Assembly: GCF_004135645.1 (NCBI RefSeq)
Contig: NZ_SDPW01000001.1
Span: 434,001-498,000 of the forward strand
DNA length: 64,000 bases
Reading direction: 5' to 3'
From: Senegalimassilia faecalis
GTDB taxonomy: Bacteria > Actinomycetota > Coriobacteriia > Coriobacteriales > Eggerthellaceae
Of this stretch, positions 23,230 to 32,174 are shown in pieces. The notes beneath the pieces were generated by a model, which was not told the origin of the DNA, ran no database searches, and was given only the letters and a program-made list of their open reading frames with translations. Made by a program: the position numbers and the translations under genes. The number at the start of each line of letters is the position of its first letter. Position 1 is the stretch's first letter.

Positions 23230-24231
23230 CTAGAAGCCGCTCACGATGTCGCGCGCCCAGGAGCCGCTTTTCACGAGGGCCAGGATGAGCAGCACGCACA
23301 TGGCCAGGTACTGCAGCGCGTAGGTGAGCCCGTTCGCGACCGCGTCGGCCGGGGTGCCCGTCCCGGGGTTCGCCCCGGTGAGCCCGCCGAGCACGAGCGG
23401 GAACGATATGAGCAGCACGAGGATGATGACGCCGGCGATGCAGACCGCCCCGAAGCTCTTCAGGTAGCCAAGGCCTATCTGGCGCGTGGCGTCCATGCCG
23501 AGGAACGCCAGCGGGATCGGGGCGAACGCGGCCATGATGTAGAGCTGGAGCGCGCGGGCCCAGCAGACCACGAGGGCGACGACGTAGGCCGCCAGCACCA
23601 CGACCCAGCTGATGAGGCTCACGACGAGCATGGCGATGAGCGACGGGATGTCGTCGTCGGTGGTGACGACTGACACCTCGGGCAGGTCGAGCGCGCCACC
23701 GGCGCCGAAGAGCGCCTCGACTCGGTCGATGGCGAGCCCGCAGACCTCGTAGATCGACGCCATCAGGTCGAAGCTGTTCTGTATGAGGAACAGGAACACG
23801 GCGAAGAACACGAGGAGGAACACGACCTCCTTGACGCCGGGAAGGCTCTGGCTGCCGTCCATGCGCTGGGATATCTCGATGAGCTTCAGGGTGAAGACCA
23901 GGCCGAGCACCCCGCACCCGATCGGCAGGATGGCAACCTGCCATACGCCCCGGGCGACGTCGTGCATGGTCAGGTCGCTCGAGCTCGTGAGCATGTGCGC
24001 GAAGTCGGCCGAGAGGATCCCGTTCGCGCCGATCGACCCGAGCACGCCCGTCTGCGCCTTGAACATCCAGTTGCAGCAGTCGCGCAGAAGGCCGCACAGC
24101 CAATCGTTGACGTCCCCGGCTATGTCGGCGTATGCCGGCTGCGCGGGGACGAGCAGGAGCGCGCAGAGGGCGAAGGCGGTCGCGGCGGAGACGGCGAAGA
24201 CCCTTCGGCGTCGCGATTCAAGCGCCCGCAC
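23230..24231 (-). CDS. TrbL/VirB6-like polytopic channel protein
   Basis: A 333-residue membrane protein from GTG 24231, which follows the previous stop after 2 bases with GGAGG upstream. It has an N-terminal signal-like helix and cleavage-like AQPAYA, then about six hydrophobic helices, for example EVVFLLVFFAVFLFLIQNSF and ISWVVVLAAYVVALVVCWA. The conserved-looking ALQLYIMAAFAPIPLAFLGM resembles TrbL/VirB6 family inner-membrane components of type IV secretion. It probably forms the channel with the PrgI and VirB4 proteins. The much longer frame to 24750 is a shadow of the upstream gene. Confidence 0.85.
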   Translation of the reverse strand: MRALESRRRRVFAVSAATAFALCALLLVPAQPAYADIAGDVNDWLCGLLRDCCNWMFKAQTGVLGSIGANGILSADFAHMLTSSSDLTMHDVARGVWQVAILPIGCGVLGLVFTLKLIEISQRMDGSQSLPGVKEVVFLLVFFAVFLFLIQNSFDLMASIYEVCGLAIDRVEALFGAGGALDLPEVSVVTTDDDIPSLIAMLVVSLISWVVVLAAYVVALVVCWARALQLYIMAAFAPIPLAFLGMDATRQIGLGYLKSFGAVCIAGVIILVLLISFPLVLGGLTGANPGTGTPADAVANGLTYALQYLAMCVLLILALVKSGSWARDIVSGF

Positions 24232-24233
24232 GG

Positions 24234-24953
24234 CTACATCGCCTCCAGCGAGCCGCTGCGCGAAACCACGGTGACCACCGTCGAGGCGGGGTCGTCGAGC
24301 GTGAAGGTCGTCGACGCGACGTTCCAGGCGTAGTCGAGCCACACCTCCTTGTCCCAGGTGGCTCCCGTCGCCTGCGGGGACACCTTCGCCGCCTTCCCGG
24401 CGACGGCCTCCTCGATGGCGGCGACGTCCGCGCCCAGCGCCTCGGAGAGGCGGTCGTCGGTGCCGGTCACGGAGAACGCTCCGTCTTGCGCCTTCTGGGG
24501 CACGTAGGCCTGCGTCAGGAGGTCGCAGGCCAGGGTGCGGGCGTCCCCGCCGCCCGAGACCTGGATGAGCGACAGGCCTCCCGCCTTGTCGCCGGTTCCC
24601 TTGACGTCGATGGGCACGCTGAGCACGCCGCCGGCCTCGGAGGGCTCCTCGGCCGAGAAGAACCAGGCGCGCTCGGTGCCGTCCGCGCTCTCCACCATGG
24701 CGCCCTCGACGATCCGCAGCGTGGCGGTCGGGTCGTCGGCGCCCGTCCACGCGGTGTTCCAGAGCGCCTCGGCGCCCGATGTCGCCTTTCCAGTCTCCGA
24801 GCCAGTGCCTTCAGGGGCGCCGGCCATCGCGGGCGGCGCCAGCTCCTGGGGGCTTTCCTGCGGGGCGATGGCGCAGCGCGCCGCGCCCGCGCCGAGCGCC
24901 ACGGTGAGCGCGCCTGCCGCGACGGCGGCCATGACCCTTGACTTTCCCTGCAT
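24234..24953 (-). CDS. Exported conjugation-associated protein, unknown family
   Basis: A 239-residue protein with an N-terminal signal (MQGKSRVMAAVAAGALTVAL). A Cys at about residue 27 follows GAGAAR, which is not a good lipobox. The mature part is mixed alpha/beta (FSAEEPSEAGGVLSVPIDV, then LLTQAYVPQKAQDGAFSVTG). Its position between the channel protein and the cell-wall hydrolase suggests a periplasm-facing or wall-facing component of the mating channel, perhaps a VirB8/TcpC-like role, but no motif confirms this. Confidence 0.65.
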   Translation of the reverse strand: MQGKSRVMAAVAAGALTVALGAGAARCAIAPQESPQELAPPAMAGAPEGTGSETGKATSGAEALWNTAWTGADDPTATLRIVEGAMVESADGTERAWFFSAEEPSEAGGVLSVPIDVKGTGDKAGGLSLIQVSGGGDARTLACDLLTQAYVPQKAQDGAFSVTGTDDRLSEALGADVAAIEEAVAGKAAKVSPQATGATWDKEVWLDYAWNVASTTFTLDDPASTVVTVVSRSGSLEAM

Positions 24954-24962
24954 TGGTTTCTC

Positions 24963-26564
24963 CTATCTCGCGGTGAGCGCGCAGCTGAAGCTGCCGATGC
25001 CGCTCGCTATGCGGCACACGTCGCCCGTTCGCGGCTCGTGTATGTACCTGTCGTCGCCGATGTAGATGGCAACGTGGCCCGAGCGGTAGAGGATGTCGCC
25101 GGGCTTCGCCTCCGAGAGCGGTATGCGCCTGAGCTCCTCGTACTGGGAACCCGTGTAGTGGCTTATGCGGATGCCCGCCTGCGCGTAGCAGTACTGCGTG
25201 AGCCCGCTGCAGTCGAGCGCCTTGCCGGGGGTCGAGCCTCCCCACACGTAGGGCACGCCGAGCTGGCTGTACGCCGCCTCGACGATCGCGTTCCCGTTCG
25301 CGGCCGGGTCCTTCAGGTCCTCGACCGTCATGGAGTCGAGCCTGTAGAGGCCCCATTGCGCCATGATCGACTTCAGGGACTCGACGTAGGACGAGTCGGT
25401 CGCCCAGCCGGCGTCCTTGAGCCCCTCGGCCATCCTGTCCGAGTCGTGCCTCTCGATCGCCTCGCGGATGAGGGCGTTGCCCGAGTAGCGCTCCGCCTGC
25501 AGGAAGACCCTGCTGCGGAAGCGGATGCACTTGGCGTCGCCGGCGAAGCGGATGAAGCTCGCCGTGATCTGGGTGTGCTCGCCGGGCACGTACTCCTCGC
25601 TGGTGGCCCAGTTCGCCTTGCCGGCCACCTCGGGGCAGCCCGCGTAGCCCGACCACCACTTCATGCCGAAGAGGTTGTGGTCGCGCTCTGCGAGCTGGCT
25701 CATGCGGTCGCCCTGGCCGGACTCCTGGATGATCTGCGCGATGGTGCAGCCCGCCGGGTGCCCGTACTCCTCCTGGCACTCGAGCGCCGCCTCGACCATC
25801 TCGTAGGTGATGTAGGGCGGCAGCCCCTCGAGGCCCTGCTTGGAGGCTGCGTCGTCCCAGAAGCCGAACAGCGCGCTCAGCAGCTGCGCGACGGCGAGCG
25901 CGCAGGCGACGAAGGCCACGATACCGGCCACCGCCCCGAGCAGGGCGGGCGCCGCGCCCGAGACCGCGCCCGCGATCGCGGAGGCGGCGCCCTTCGACCC
26001 CGCGGCTCGGGCCGCCTCGCCCGACGCCTGCGCGGCCGCCTGGGCCGCCTGGTGCTTGGCCGGGGCGGTCGCGCCGGCTGCCTCGGGGCCGCGCGCGCCT
26101 CCCTTGGGGGCGCCGAGCGCGGTCGCCGCCTTGCGGCTGCCCCGGGCGGCTTTCTTCGCCTTCCTCTGCCGAAGCCCTCCCGCGGCCTTCTTGGCCGCAC
26201 GCCCCGCGTCGTACATGCCCGAGGCGCCCTCGAGCTCCTCCGAGTCGTCGAATTGGGAGACTGCCTCCCGGGCGATCGCCAGCTTCGCCGCATCGACGCG
26301 CGAGCGCATCGCTGCCGCCGCGCGCCGGTTTCCGGCGGGTTGGGACAATTTGTCCCCGAGCCCGCCTTCCGTCGCGTCGGGCCTGGAGGGGCGCTCCTTC
26401 GCCGTTGCGGCGGGGCCTCCCGCCTCGTCGGGCGGGCCGGCTCCCTCCGAGACGTTTCCCAGGGCGTCGCGCTCGGTCTCCGCGACGTCGCCCGCGGTGA
26501 GCACGTCGCGGCGCCGCGCCCCGACCACCTCGAGCATCCCGCCGCCCTCGCTCGGGCCGGCCAT
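24963..26564 (-). CDS. Bifunctional peptidoglycan hydrolase, VirB1/NlpC-P60 type
   Basis: ATG 26564 lies just after the virB4 stop with GGAGGAATAGGA upstream. The 533-residue protein has a long Ala/Lys-rich cytoplasmic N-terminus (about 230 residues) and one membrane helix (LLGAVAGIVAFVACALAVAQ). A glucosaminidase/lysozyme-like domain follows (QIIQESGQGDRMSQLAERDH, NLFGMKWW). The C-terminal NlpC/P60 domain has catalytic Cys in GKALDCSGLTQYCYA and His in YRSGHVAIYIGDDRYIHEP. It would open the cell wall for the mating channel. Codons at 26342-26356 contain the shared 15-bp palindrome (DKLSQ). Confidence 0.9.
   Translation of the reverse strand: MAGPSEGGGMLEVVGARRRDVLTAGDVAETERDALGNVSEGAGPPDEAGGPAATAKERPSRPDATEGGLGDKLSQPAGNRRAAAAMRSRVDAAKLAIAREAVSQFDDSEELEGASGMYDAGRAAKKAAGGLRQRKAKKAARGSRKAATALGAPKGGARGPEAAGATAPAKHQAAQAAAQASGEAARAAGSKGAASAIAGAVSGAAPALLGAVAGIVAFVACALAVAQLLSALFGFWDDAASKQGLEGLPPYITYEMVEAALECQEEYGHPAGCTIAQIIQESGQGDRMSQLAERDHNLFGMKWWSGYAGCPEVAGKANWATSEEYVPGEHTQITASFIRFAGDAKCIRFRSRVFLQAERYSGNALIREAIERHDSDRMAEGLKDAGWATDSSYVESLKSIMAQWGLYRLDSMTVEDLKDPAANGNAIVEAAYSQLGVPYVWGGSTPGKALDCSGLTQYCYAQAGIRISHYTGSQYEELRRIPLSEAKPGDILYRSGHVAIYIGDDRYIHEPRTGDVCRIASGIGSFSCALTAR
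26342..26356. repeat. 15-bp palindrome copy 2 (in wall hydrolase gene)
   Basis: GGGACAATTTGTCCC, identical to 19244-19258 and again read as DKLSQ in the gene frame. Confidence 0.8.
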
Positions 26565-26566
26565 TC

Positions 26567-29044
26567 CTATTCCTCCGCCTCTCGCGCCGCCCGGCGCATC
26601 TCGCGCTCGGCGACCTCTGCGGGCTTGGTGCTCCACAGGTCGTAGAGCGGGCCTTTAGGGAAGTCGTCGGTGATGGGCACGCGGATCCCCGCGCTGATGA
26701 GCAGCCCCTCGCCGGGCTTGACGGCGTCGCCGATGTAGCCGCGCTCCGTGGCGGAGAGCTGGAGCATCTCCGCCCACGCGTCGAGGTCGGCGGTGGACTG
26801 CTTGTGCAGCAGGAAGAACTCGGAGTTGAGCACCATATCGCGGGCCTCGGCGTTGGCCAGCATGTGGCTCGTGTTCTGGCTGATGCCGGTGCAGATGAGG
26901 CCGAACTTGCGCCCCTCGCGCCACAGGCGGGCGAAGTACTCGACCACCGTCGGGTGAGCGAAGAGGCTCTGCACCTCGTCGATGTAGAGCCAGGTGTAGT
27001 TGGGGCGCGGCGGCGTGACCATCACGCGGTTGCGCACCATCTCGAGCGCCGTGATCATGCCGAACACGCGCATGTTCTGGCCGAGGCCGTGCATGTCGAT
27101 GTTGGTGATGCGGTTGTCGAGCGCCACGTTGCTCTGGCCGTTGAAGAAGGAGAACGCGCCCTTCACGTAGCGCTCGTAGCGCAGCGCGATGTCGGCGGCC
27201 TCGGGCTCGGGCTGAGCGAGCAGCGCCGCGTGGAAGTCGCCGAGCGTGGGCAGGCGGCCGTCCCTCGCGCACTCCCGGTACGCCTCGCCGACGCAGCGCG
27301 CGATGATCGAGCGGTCGCGCTCCGGCAGGCCCTCGCGGCCCTCGGCCATGAGCGCGCTCGAGAGCGCGAGCACCGCGTCGGTCTTGTACGCGAGCTTGGC
27401 GGCGTCGGCGCGGTCCGCGACGTCGGCGGTGTCGAGGGGGTTGAGCACCGCCGAGCATCCCGGGGCGAGCTCGACGTTCGCGCCGCCGAGCGCTCCCACG
27501 AGGTTGCCGTACTCGCCGGCCGGGTCGAAGATCACGACCTCGTCCTCGGGGTGCGCGAGCACGGTGTTGGTTATCTCGCGCTTGACCGAGAAGCTCTTGC
27601 CCGAGCCGGGCTTGCCGCACACGAAGCCCATGGGGCTCGCCAGGCGCTTGCGGTCGCACAGCACCAGGTTCCCGCTCTCCTTGGACTGCCCGTAGTAGCC
27701 TCCGCCCGCCTCGTCGAGGCTCTGGCTGGCGAAGGGCATCTGCATGGCCACCTGCCCCGTGGTGAGGTAGCGGCTCACGGTGACGTGGTTGTCCCCGAGC
27801 GGGAGCACCGAGTTGAGAGCCTGGCGCTGGCGGAAGTGGAGCGGCTCGAGGCCGATCGTGCAGCCCTGCGCGACGCTCGTCACCTGCTGGACGCGGCGGT
27901 CGAGCTCCTCGAGGCTGTCGGCCCAGGTGTAGACGAGGCCCGTGTAGACGAACAGGCGCTCGGACTTGTTGCGCAGGAAGTCGAGCAGCTCCTCGGCCTC
28001 CTCCTTCGAGAAGCGCAGCTCGGGCGGCAGGATCTGGTAGTCGTAGCCCTTCTTCACGGCGCTCATCTGCTCGTCGATGATCTCCTTGTCCATCCAGTCG
28101 ATCTGGCGCTTCACGAGCGCGAGCGCCTCGCTCTGCGCGATGGGCTGCACGTGCAGCGTCACGTTGAGCGGCAGCGGCAGGTCGATGATGGAGGCGAGGT
28201 AGGTCTCCTCGATGACCGACCCGAAGCTGCGCACGGCGAGCACCGCGCCGTAGCGCCCGTCGCTGCAAAAGCAGTCGGACCTGCCCTCGGGCTTGAAGTC
28301 GAGCGTGGAGGGCATGACGAAGTCCTTCGTGCGCGCGCCAGACGTCGGGGACAATTTGTCCCAGGAGAACTCGAAGCGCGACCCCGGGCGCAGCTGCCCC
28401 TGCAAAAGCTCGAGCCTCTCGGCGCCGTCGAGGGCGCGCGACGAGCAGCGTATGCGCGCGAGGGTCTGCTCCACGTCGCCCCGGATGCGCGCGAGCTTGG
28501 GCACCGCGGCGTCGACGTCGTCGGCGCCCACGGCGTAGGTCAGGTAGCGGTGGCGCACGAGGTTCGAGACGCCCTCGCGCATCTTGTCGTTGAGGATCCG
28601 GTTGTACTCTTCGGCGAGCCCGGCGGTGGCGCGCTCCCCGGGCTCGAAGAAGACCTTGCGGCCGACCTCGTCGGCGGGGATGGGCGCGTTCACGACCTGG
28701 AGCTGCACGTGGGAGTCCGCCGGGAAGTAGTTGAACAGCGAGCTCATCACGGTGAAGGCCGTCTCGCGCGCCTCCTTGCGCGCGGACTGGTAGCTGATGT
28801 CGGAGAACTCGACCGTCTGGCTGAACACCCCGGGCATCACCTGGGCGATTCCGTCCCTGTACATGGCGTCGTAGCCGACGTAGGCGGCCATCTCGCGCGA
28901 GCGGTCGCGCTCCCGGCGGCGCCTCTGCCGCTCGGCCTCCGCGCCCTTCGAGGCGTCCTTGCGCCCGCCCGTGCCGCCGAGGAGCAGCCCGAGGGTGCTC
29001 GGGCGCTTCGGCCTATTCTCCTTGTTGGTTCTTGCTCGGCTCAT
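26567..29044 (-). CDS. virB4: VirB4-family conjugation ATPase
   Basis: An 825-residue ATPase that powers assembly of the type IV mating channel. Walker A GKPGSGKSFSVKRE is at residues 477-490 and Walker B in NYTWLYIDEVQSLFAH near residue 690. NTSHMLANAEARDMVLNSEF is a typical C-terminal block. The N-terminal CagE/TrbE-like domain occupies about residues 50-400. The start overlaps prgI by 32 bases, so the pair is coupled. The 15-bp palindrome occurs at 28348-28362, encoding DKLSP. Confidence 0.95.
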   Translation of the reverse strand: MSRARTNKENRPKRPSTLGLLLGGTGGRKDASKGAEAERQRRRRERDRSREMAAYVGYDAMYRDGIAQVMPGVFSQTVEFSDISYQSARKEARETAFTVMSSLFNYFPADSHVQLQVVNAPIPADEVGRKVFFEPGERATAGLAEEYNRILNDKMREGVSNLVRHRYLTYAVGADDVDAAVPKLARIRGDVEQTLARIRCSSRALDGAERLELLQGQLRPGSRFEFSWDKLSPTSGARTKDFVMPSTLDFKPEGRSDCFCSDGRYGAVLAVRSFGSVIEETYLASIIDLPLPLNVTLHVQPIAQSEALALVKRQIDWMDKEIIDEQMSAVKKGYDYQILPPELRFSKEEAEELLDFLRNKSERLFVYTGLVYTWADSLEELDRRVQQVTSVAQGCTIGLEPLHFRQRQALNSVLPLGDNHVTVSRYLTTGQVAMQMPFASQSLDEAGGGYYGQSKESGNLVLCDRKRLASPMGFVCGKPGSGKSFSVKREITNTVLAHPEDEVVIFDPAGEYGNLVGALGGANVELAPGCSAVLNPLDTADVADRADAAKLAYKTDAVLALSSALMAEGREGLPERDRSIIARCVGEAYRECARDGRLPTLGDFHAALLAQPEPEAADIALRYERYVKGAFSFFNGQSNVALDNRITNIDMHGLGQNMRVFGMITALEMVRNRVMVTPPRPNYTWLYIDEVQSLFAHPTVVEYFARLWREGRKFGLICTGISQNTSHMLANAEARDMVLNSEFFLLHKQSTADLDAWAEMLQLSATERGYIGDAVKPGEGLLISAGIRVPITDDFPKGPLYDLWSTKPAEVAEREMRRAAREAEE
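28348..28362. repeat. 15-bp palindrome copy 3 (in virB4)
   Basis: GGGACAATTTGTCCC, identical to the two other copies, read as DKLS in the same codon phase. Confidence 0.8.
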
Positions 29045-29438
29045 AGAGCTCGGCTCCTTTCTTCCTTGCCCTGCGCCTCGCGCGCCGCCCCGGGCGGCCC
29101 GGGCGCGGCGCGCCCTCGGGCAGGCTCCCGGCGAGGCAGGGCTCGTACGCGAGCAGCTGCGGGGAGAGCTCGTGGGCCGCCAAAAGCGGCAGCAGCTCCT
29201 CGGCGCGCATGCCGAAGGGACGCCAGAACCCGGCGAGCCAGAACGGCATGCTGCAGAGCATGATCGGGAAGGCCGCGTCCGCGACGTCTGCGTGCAGGCC
29301 CAGGTGGACGAAGGCCGCAGCCCCGACGGCGCTGCCGAAGCCGAGCGACACGCATGCGAGCGTGCGCAGGCTCATCTTCCCGACGATCTTCTCCTCGTAC
29401 TCCCCGATGTCCTTCTGCACCGGTATCCGGAGCGCCAT
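29013..29438 (-). CDS. prgI: PrgI-family (VirB3-like) membrane protein
   Basis: A 141-residue protein starting MALRIPVQKDIGEYEEKIVG, the PrgI signature. Two adjacent hydrophobic helices follow (ACVSLGFGSAVGAAAFVHLG and FPIMLCSMPFWLAGFW) with a basic C-terminal tail. PrgI proteins recruit the VirB4 ATPase to the membrane and are always encoded next to it, as here. Confidence 0.88.
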   Translation of the reverse strand: MALRIPVQKDIGEYEEKIVGKMSLRTLACVSLGFGSAVGAAAFVHLGLHADVADAAFPIMLCSMPFWLAGFWRPFGMRAEELLPLLAAHELSPQLLAYEPCLAGSLPEGAPRPGRPGRRARRRARKKGAELYEPSKNQQGE

Positions 29439-29450
29439 CCGCGACGCCCC

Positions 29451-29666
29451 CTATGCCGGCAGCCAGGACGTGTCCAGCTGCCCGAAGTAGACCGACGCGG
29501 CGATGATGATCGCGCCGCCGGCGATGGTGGATATGGCGGTCGCGATCTGCGGGCCGCCCTGCTGCTCCCTGATGGCCAGGCCGAGCGAGACCGCGCCCCA
29601 GACGACCAGGAAGCCGCCGAGGAAGGTCACGCAGCCCGACACGAGCTTGATGACGTTTGCGAGCAT
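29451..29666 (-). CDS. Small two-helix membrane protein, VirB2/TrbC-like pilin candidate
   Basis: 71 residues with two hydrophobic segments (VTFLGGFLVVWGAVSLGLAI and ATAISTIAGGAIIIAASVYF) around a short polar loop. ATG 29666 has AAAGGAGAG upstream. Position directly before PrgI matches the small TrbC/VirB2-type or Maff2-type proteins in Gram-positive ICEs. The name is by position and topology only. Confidence 0.75.
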   Translation of the reverse strand: MLANVIKLVSGCVTFLGGFLVVWGAVSLGLAIREQQGGPQIATAISTIAGGAIIIAASVYFGQLDTSWLPA

Positions 29667-29708
29667 GCTGCTCTCCTTTGCTTTCGGTTGACGATGTTCC
29701 TTGCTGCT

Positions 29709-29730
29709 CCTCCCCCCGCGGCGGGGGAGG
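29709..29730 (-). promoter_or_regulatory. Intercistronic hairpin after virD4
   Basis: CCTCCCCC and GGGGGAGG pair perfectly around a 6-nt loop, 21 bases after the virD4 stop. It has no T run. It resembles the hairpin before the sortase gene (19838-19859) and may stabilise or process the mRNA. Confidence 0.5.
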
Positions 29731-29751
29731 CCCGCGCCCTCCGCGGCCCCG

Positions 29752-31569
29752 TCACGAGTTACCTTCCTTCTGCCTGCGGTACTCTGCGAAGTCGAACGGG
29801 CCTTGGCGCGCGGCCTCCTCGAGCAGGCGCGAGCGCGGGTGGCGCTCGAGCCGGTACTTCCGGTCCATGAGCGGCATGCACCCGTTCACGAGCACGAGCG
29901 CGTCCTCGCGCGGCATGCGCGCCACCTCGGCGGGCTGTATGAGGTCGCGCTCGGAGATGCCGCGGTTCACGGTCCGGGTCCAGCCGGCGCCCCGCGAGTC
30001 GCTCTGCGTCTCGCTCGCCACCGTCTGCTTGCCGGCCATCTTGCTGATCTCCTCGTTGGTCTCGTTCGCCTTGCCGCCCAGGTAGAGCAGCGTGTCGCAG
30101 GCGTTCACGATGGTCTCGGCGTTGTTGTCGCCGTAGGTCTCCTTCAGCTGCGAGAGCGACTGGGCGATCATCGAGACGGCGATGTTCCTGCTGCGGGTGA
30201 CGGCGATGGTCCGCTCGAAGTCGGGTATGCGCCCGATGTTGGCGAACTCGTCGAAGACGAAGTGCACCGTCGTGGGCAGCGAGCCGCCGTGCGCCTCGAG
30301 CGCCTCGGCGCAAAGCGCGCTCACGGCCGTATCCATGAGCAGGGCGAACAGGAAGTCGAAGGTCGAGTCGGTGTCGCTCATCGACGCGAAGAGCGCGACC
30401 TTGGCGCCCTCGTCGCCCATGTGGGCGAGGTCGAGCTCGTCTTTGGAGGTGAGGTCGCGCACGGCGCGGATGGACAGCGGCTTCAGGCGGACGTTGCAGC
30501 TCGAGAGCATCGACTTCATGGTGTCGCCGGCGGCCACGCGGAACTCGCGGTAGCTCGCGAGCGCGAAGTCGTCGGGGGGCGCCGGCTCGCGGACCTTGAC
30601 CCACTCCCACGCGCCGTCCTCCTCGGCGAAGCCGCGCAGCGATCCGCCCTCCGCCGAGGCGCCGCCGCGCCTGACGTAGCGCTCGCCTGTCTCCAGCTCG
30701 CGGAACACCATGTCGAGCGGGCTCATGTAGCCCGGGTCGTCGCGGGCGTCGGCGAGCGAGAGCAGCGTGAGCAGCCCGTCGAGGTTCCGGTCGGCGGGCT
30801 CGCAGTGCATGACGAGGTAGGCCGTGAGCGCGGTGTAGACCAGCCGCTCGGCCTTCTCCCAGTAGGGGTCGCCCTTGTGGTCGGCCTCGCCCTCGGTGTT
30901 GGCGACGATGCCGCGGGCGAAGCGGATGACGCCGGCCTCGTCGCGTATGTAGGCTATGGGGTTGAAGCGCATGGAGCGCGAGAAGTCGATGGTGTCGAAC
31001 GCGCGGATCTCGTAGCCGAGCTCCGCCAGCGCGCCGCCCATCTCGCGGATGAGCGTGCCCTTCGGGTCGGTCACGAAGAAGCTGGCGTTGGCCTGCAGGA
31101 GGTTCGGCTTGACGTAGTAGCGCGTCTTGCCGGTGCCGGGTCCTCCAACCACGAGCACGTTGTCGTTGGTGTCGGTGGAGAGGTCGAACCTGCGGCTCAC
31201 GAGGCGGATGCGCGCGTTGTCGGTGAGGATGATGTTGTTGTCGGGGTCCTTGGGGTCGCCGAAGGGCGCGATGTCCTTGGGCATGGCCCACCTGGAGCTC
31301 CCGTGCTCCTCGCCGTCGCGCCGGGCCCCTTTGGTCCCCAGGGAGCGCGCCCAGGCGAGGAGCACGCCGCACGCGCAGGCGGTCCCGGCGCACAGGGGAA
31401 GCGCCTCCGCGGAGAAGACATGTCCCGCGCGGAGCGCCGCGGGGATCGCCGCCATGGCGGCCTCCGGGTCGATGATCGGGTTCGCGCCCGACGCCGCGAG
31501 GGCCGCGGCCGCGAAGTCTCCCGCGGCGAACGCCGCCGCGGCCAGAGCGGCCGCCGCCTGCCACCTCAT
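29752..31569 (-). CDS. virD4: VirD4/TraG-family coupling protein
   Basis: ATG 31569 overlaps the PcfB-like stop (ATGA). The 605-residue coupling ATPase has two or three N-terminal membrane helices, Walker A VVGGPGTGKTRYYVKPNLLQ and FFVTDPKGTLIREMGG as Walker B-like strand. The TraG block is HFVFDEFANIGRIPDFER, then MIAQSLSQLKETYGDNNAET. It should take the relaxase-DNA complex from MobA to the channel. The frame upstream to 33168 is a shadow of other genes. Confidence 0.95.
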   Translation of the reverse strand: MRWQAAAALAAAAFAAGDFAAAALAASGANPIIDPEAAMAAIPAALRAGHVFSAEALPLCAGTACACGVLLAWARSLGTKGARRDGEEHGSSRWAMPKDIAPFGDPKDPDNNIILTDNARIRLVSRRFDLSTDTNDNVLVVGGPGTGKTRYYVKPNLLQANASFFVTDPKGTLIREMGGALAELGYEIRAFDTIDFSRSMRFNPIAYIRDEAGVIRFARGIVANTEGEADHKGDPYWEKAERLVYTALTAYLVMHCEPADRNLDGLLTLLSLADARDDPGYMSPLDMVFRELETGERYVRRGGASAEGGSLRGFAEEDGAWEWVKVREPAPPDDFALASYREFRVAAGDTMKSMLSSCNVRLKPLSIRAVRDLTSKDELDLAHMGDEGAKVALFASMSDTDSTFDFLFALLMDTAVSALCAEALEAHGGSLPTTVHFVFDEFANIGRIPDFERTIAVTRSRNIAVSMIAQSLSQLKETYGDNNAETIVNACDTLLYLGGKANETNEEISKMAGKQTVASETQSDSRGAGWTRTVNRGISERDLIQPAEVARMPREDALVLVNGCMPLMDRKYRLERHPRSRLLEEAARQGPFDFAEYRRQKEGNS

Positions 31570-32117
31570 CTCCCGGGCCCCTCGATATGCCGCGGGCCGC
31601 GGTCCCGGCCGATGCCCCGGCTGTGGGCCCTCGACGCCTCGCGCGCACGCTCGGCGCGCTCGGCCAGCCGCTCGGGCGCCTGGCGCCCCTCGGCTATCTC
31701 GGAGAGCCGCTCCCTTGCGCGCTCGGCGGCCTTTCCCGTCTCTTGCTCGAGCTGGCGGAAGGCCTCGTCGACCTCGGGGGCGTCCTCCACCTTGAAGAGC
31801 AGCCAGTCGCGGCCCTCGCCGGGGATGATGTGGTGCTCGACCGACGCGGCGCGCAGCTTGTCGGAGACGACCTCCTTGATCGTCGCGTACTCGGGAAGCC
31901 CAGAGAGCTCCTCGAGGCTGAGCTTCGCGTAGGTCGGCACGCCGTCGGCCGCGACGGCCTCGGCGCGCCCGCCGGCGATGGTCCCGCGGATTCCCGCGAG
32001 GCGCTCGGAGAGCTCCCTCGCGCTGCGCGCCATTGCCTCGGCGCCGGCCTCCTGGCCGATCCTCAGCATCCAGTCGAGCAGCTTGCCGCCCGCCTCGTCC
32101 CCGTAGTCGCTCGCCAT
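31566..32117 (-). CDS. PcfB-like (DUF3801) coupling-protein partner
   Basis: A 183-residue helical protein, MASDYGDEAGGKLLDWMLRI at the start, with GVPTYAKLSLEELSGLPEYA and VEHHIIPGEGRDWLLFKVED in the middle and a charged C-terminus. PcfB of pCF10 has this layout and assists the coupling protein and relaxase. Overlap with virD4 supports that assignment. Confidence 0.75.
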   Translation of the reverse strand: MASDYGDEAGGKLLDWMLRIGQEAGAEAMARSARELSERLAGIRGTIAGGRAEAVAADGVPTYAKLSLEELSGLPEYATIKEVVSDKLRAASVEHHIIPGEGRDWLLFKVEDAPEVDEAFRQLEQETGKAAERARERLSEIAEGRQAPERLAERAERAREASRAHSRGIGRDRGPRHIEGPGR

Positions 32118-32174
32118 CCCGCGCCTCCCTTCCAGTCGAGATGAAAAAGGGGCGCCTTCGCGCCCCGGTCGTCC

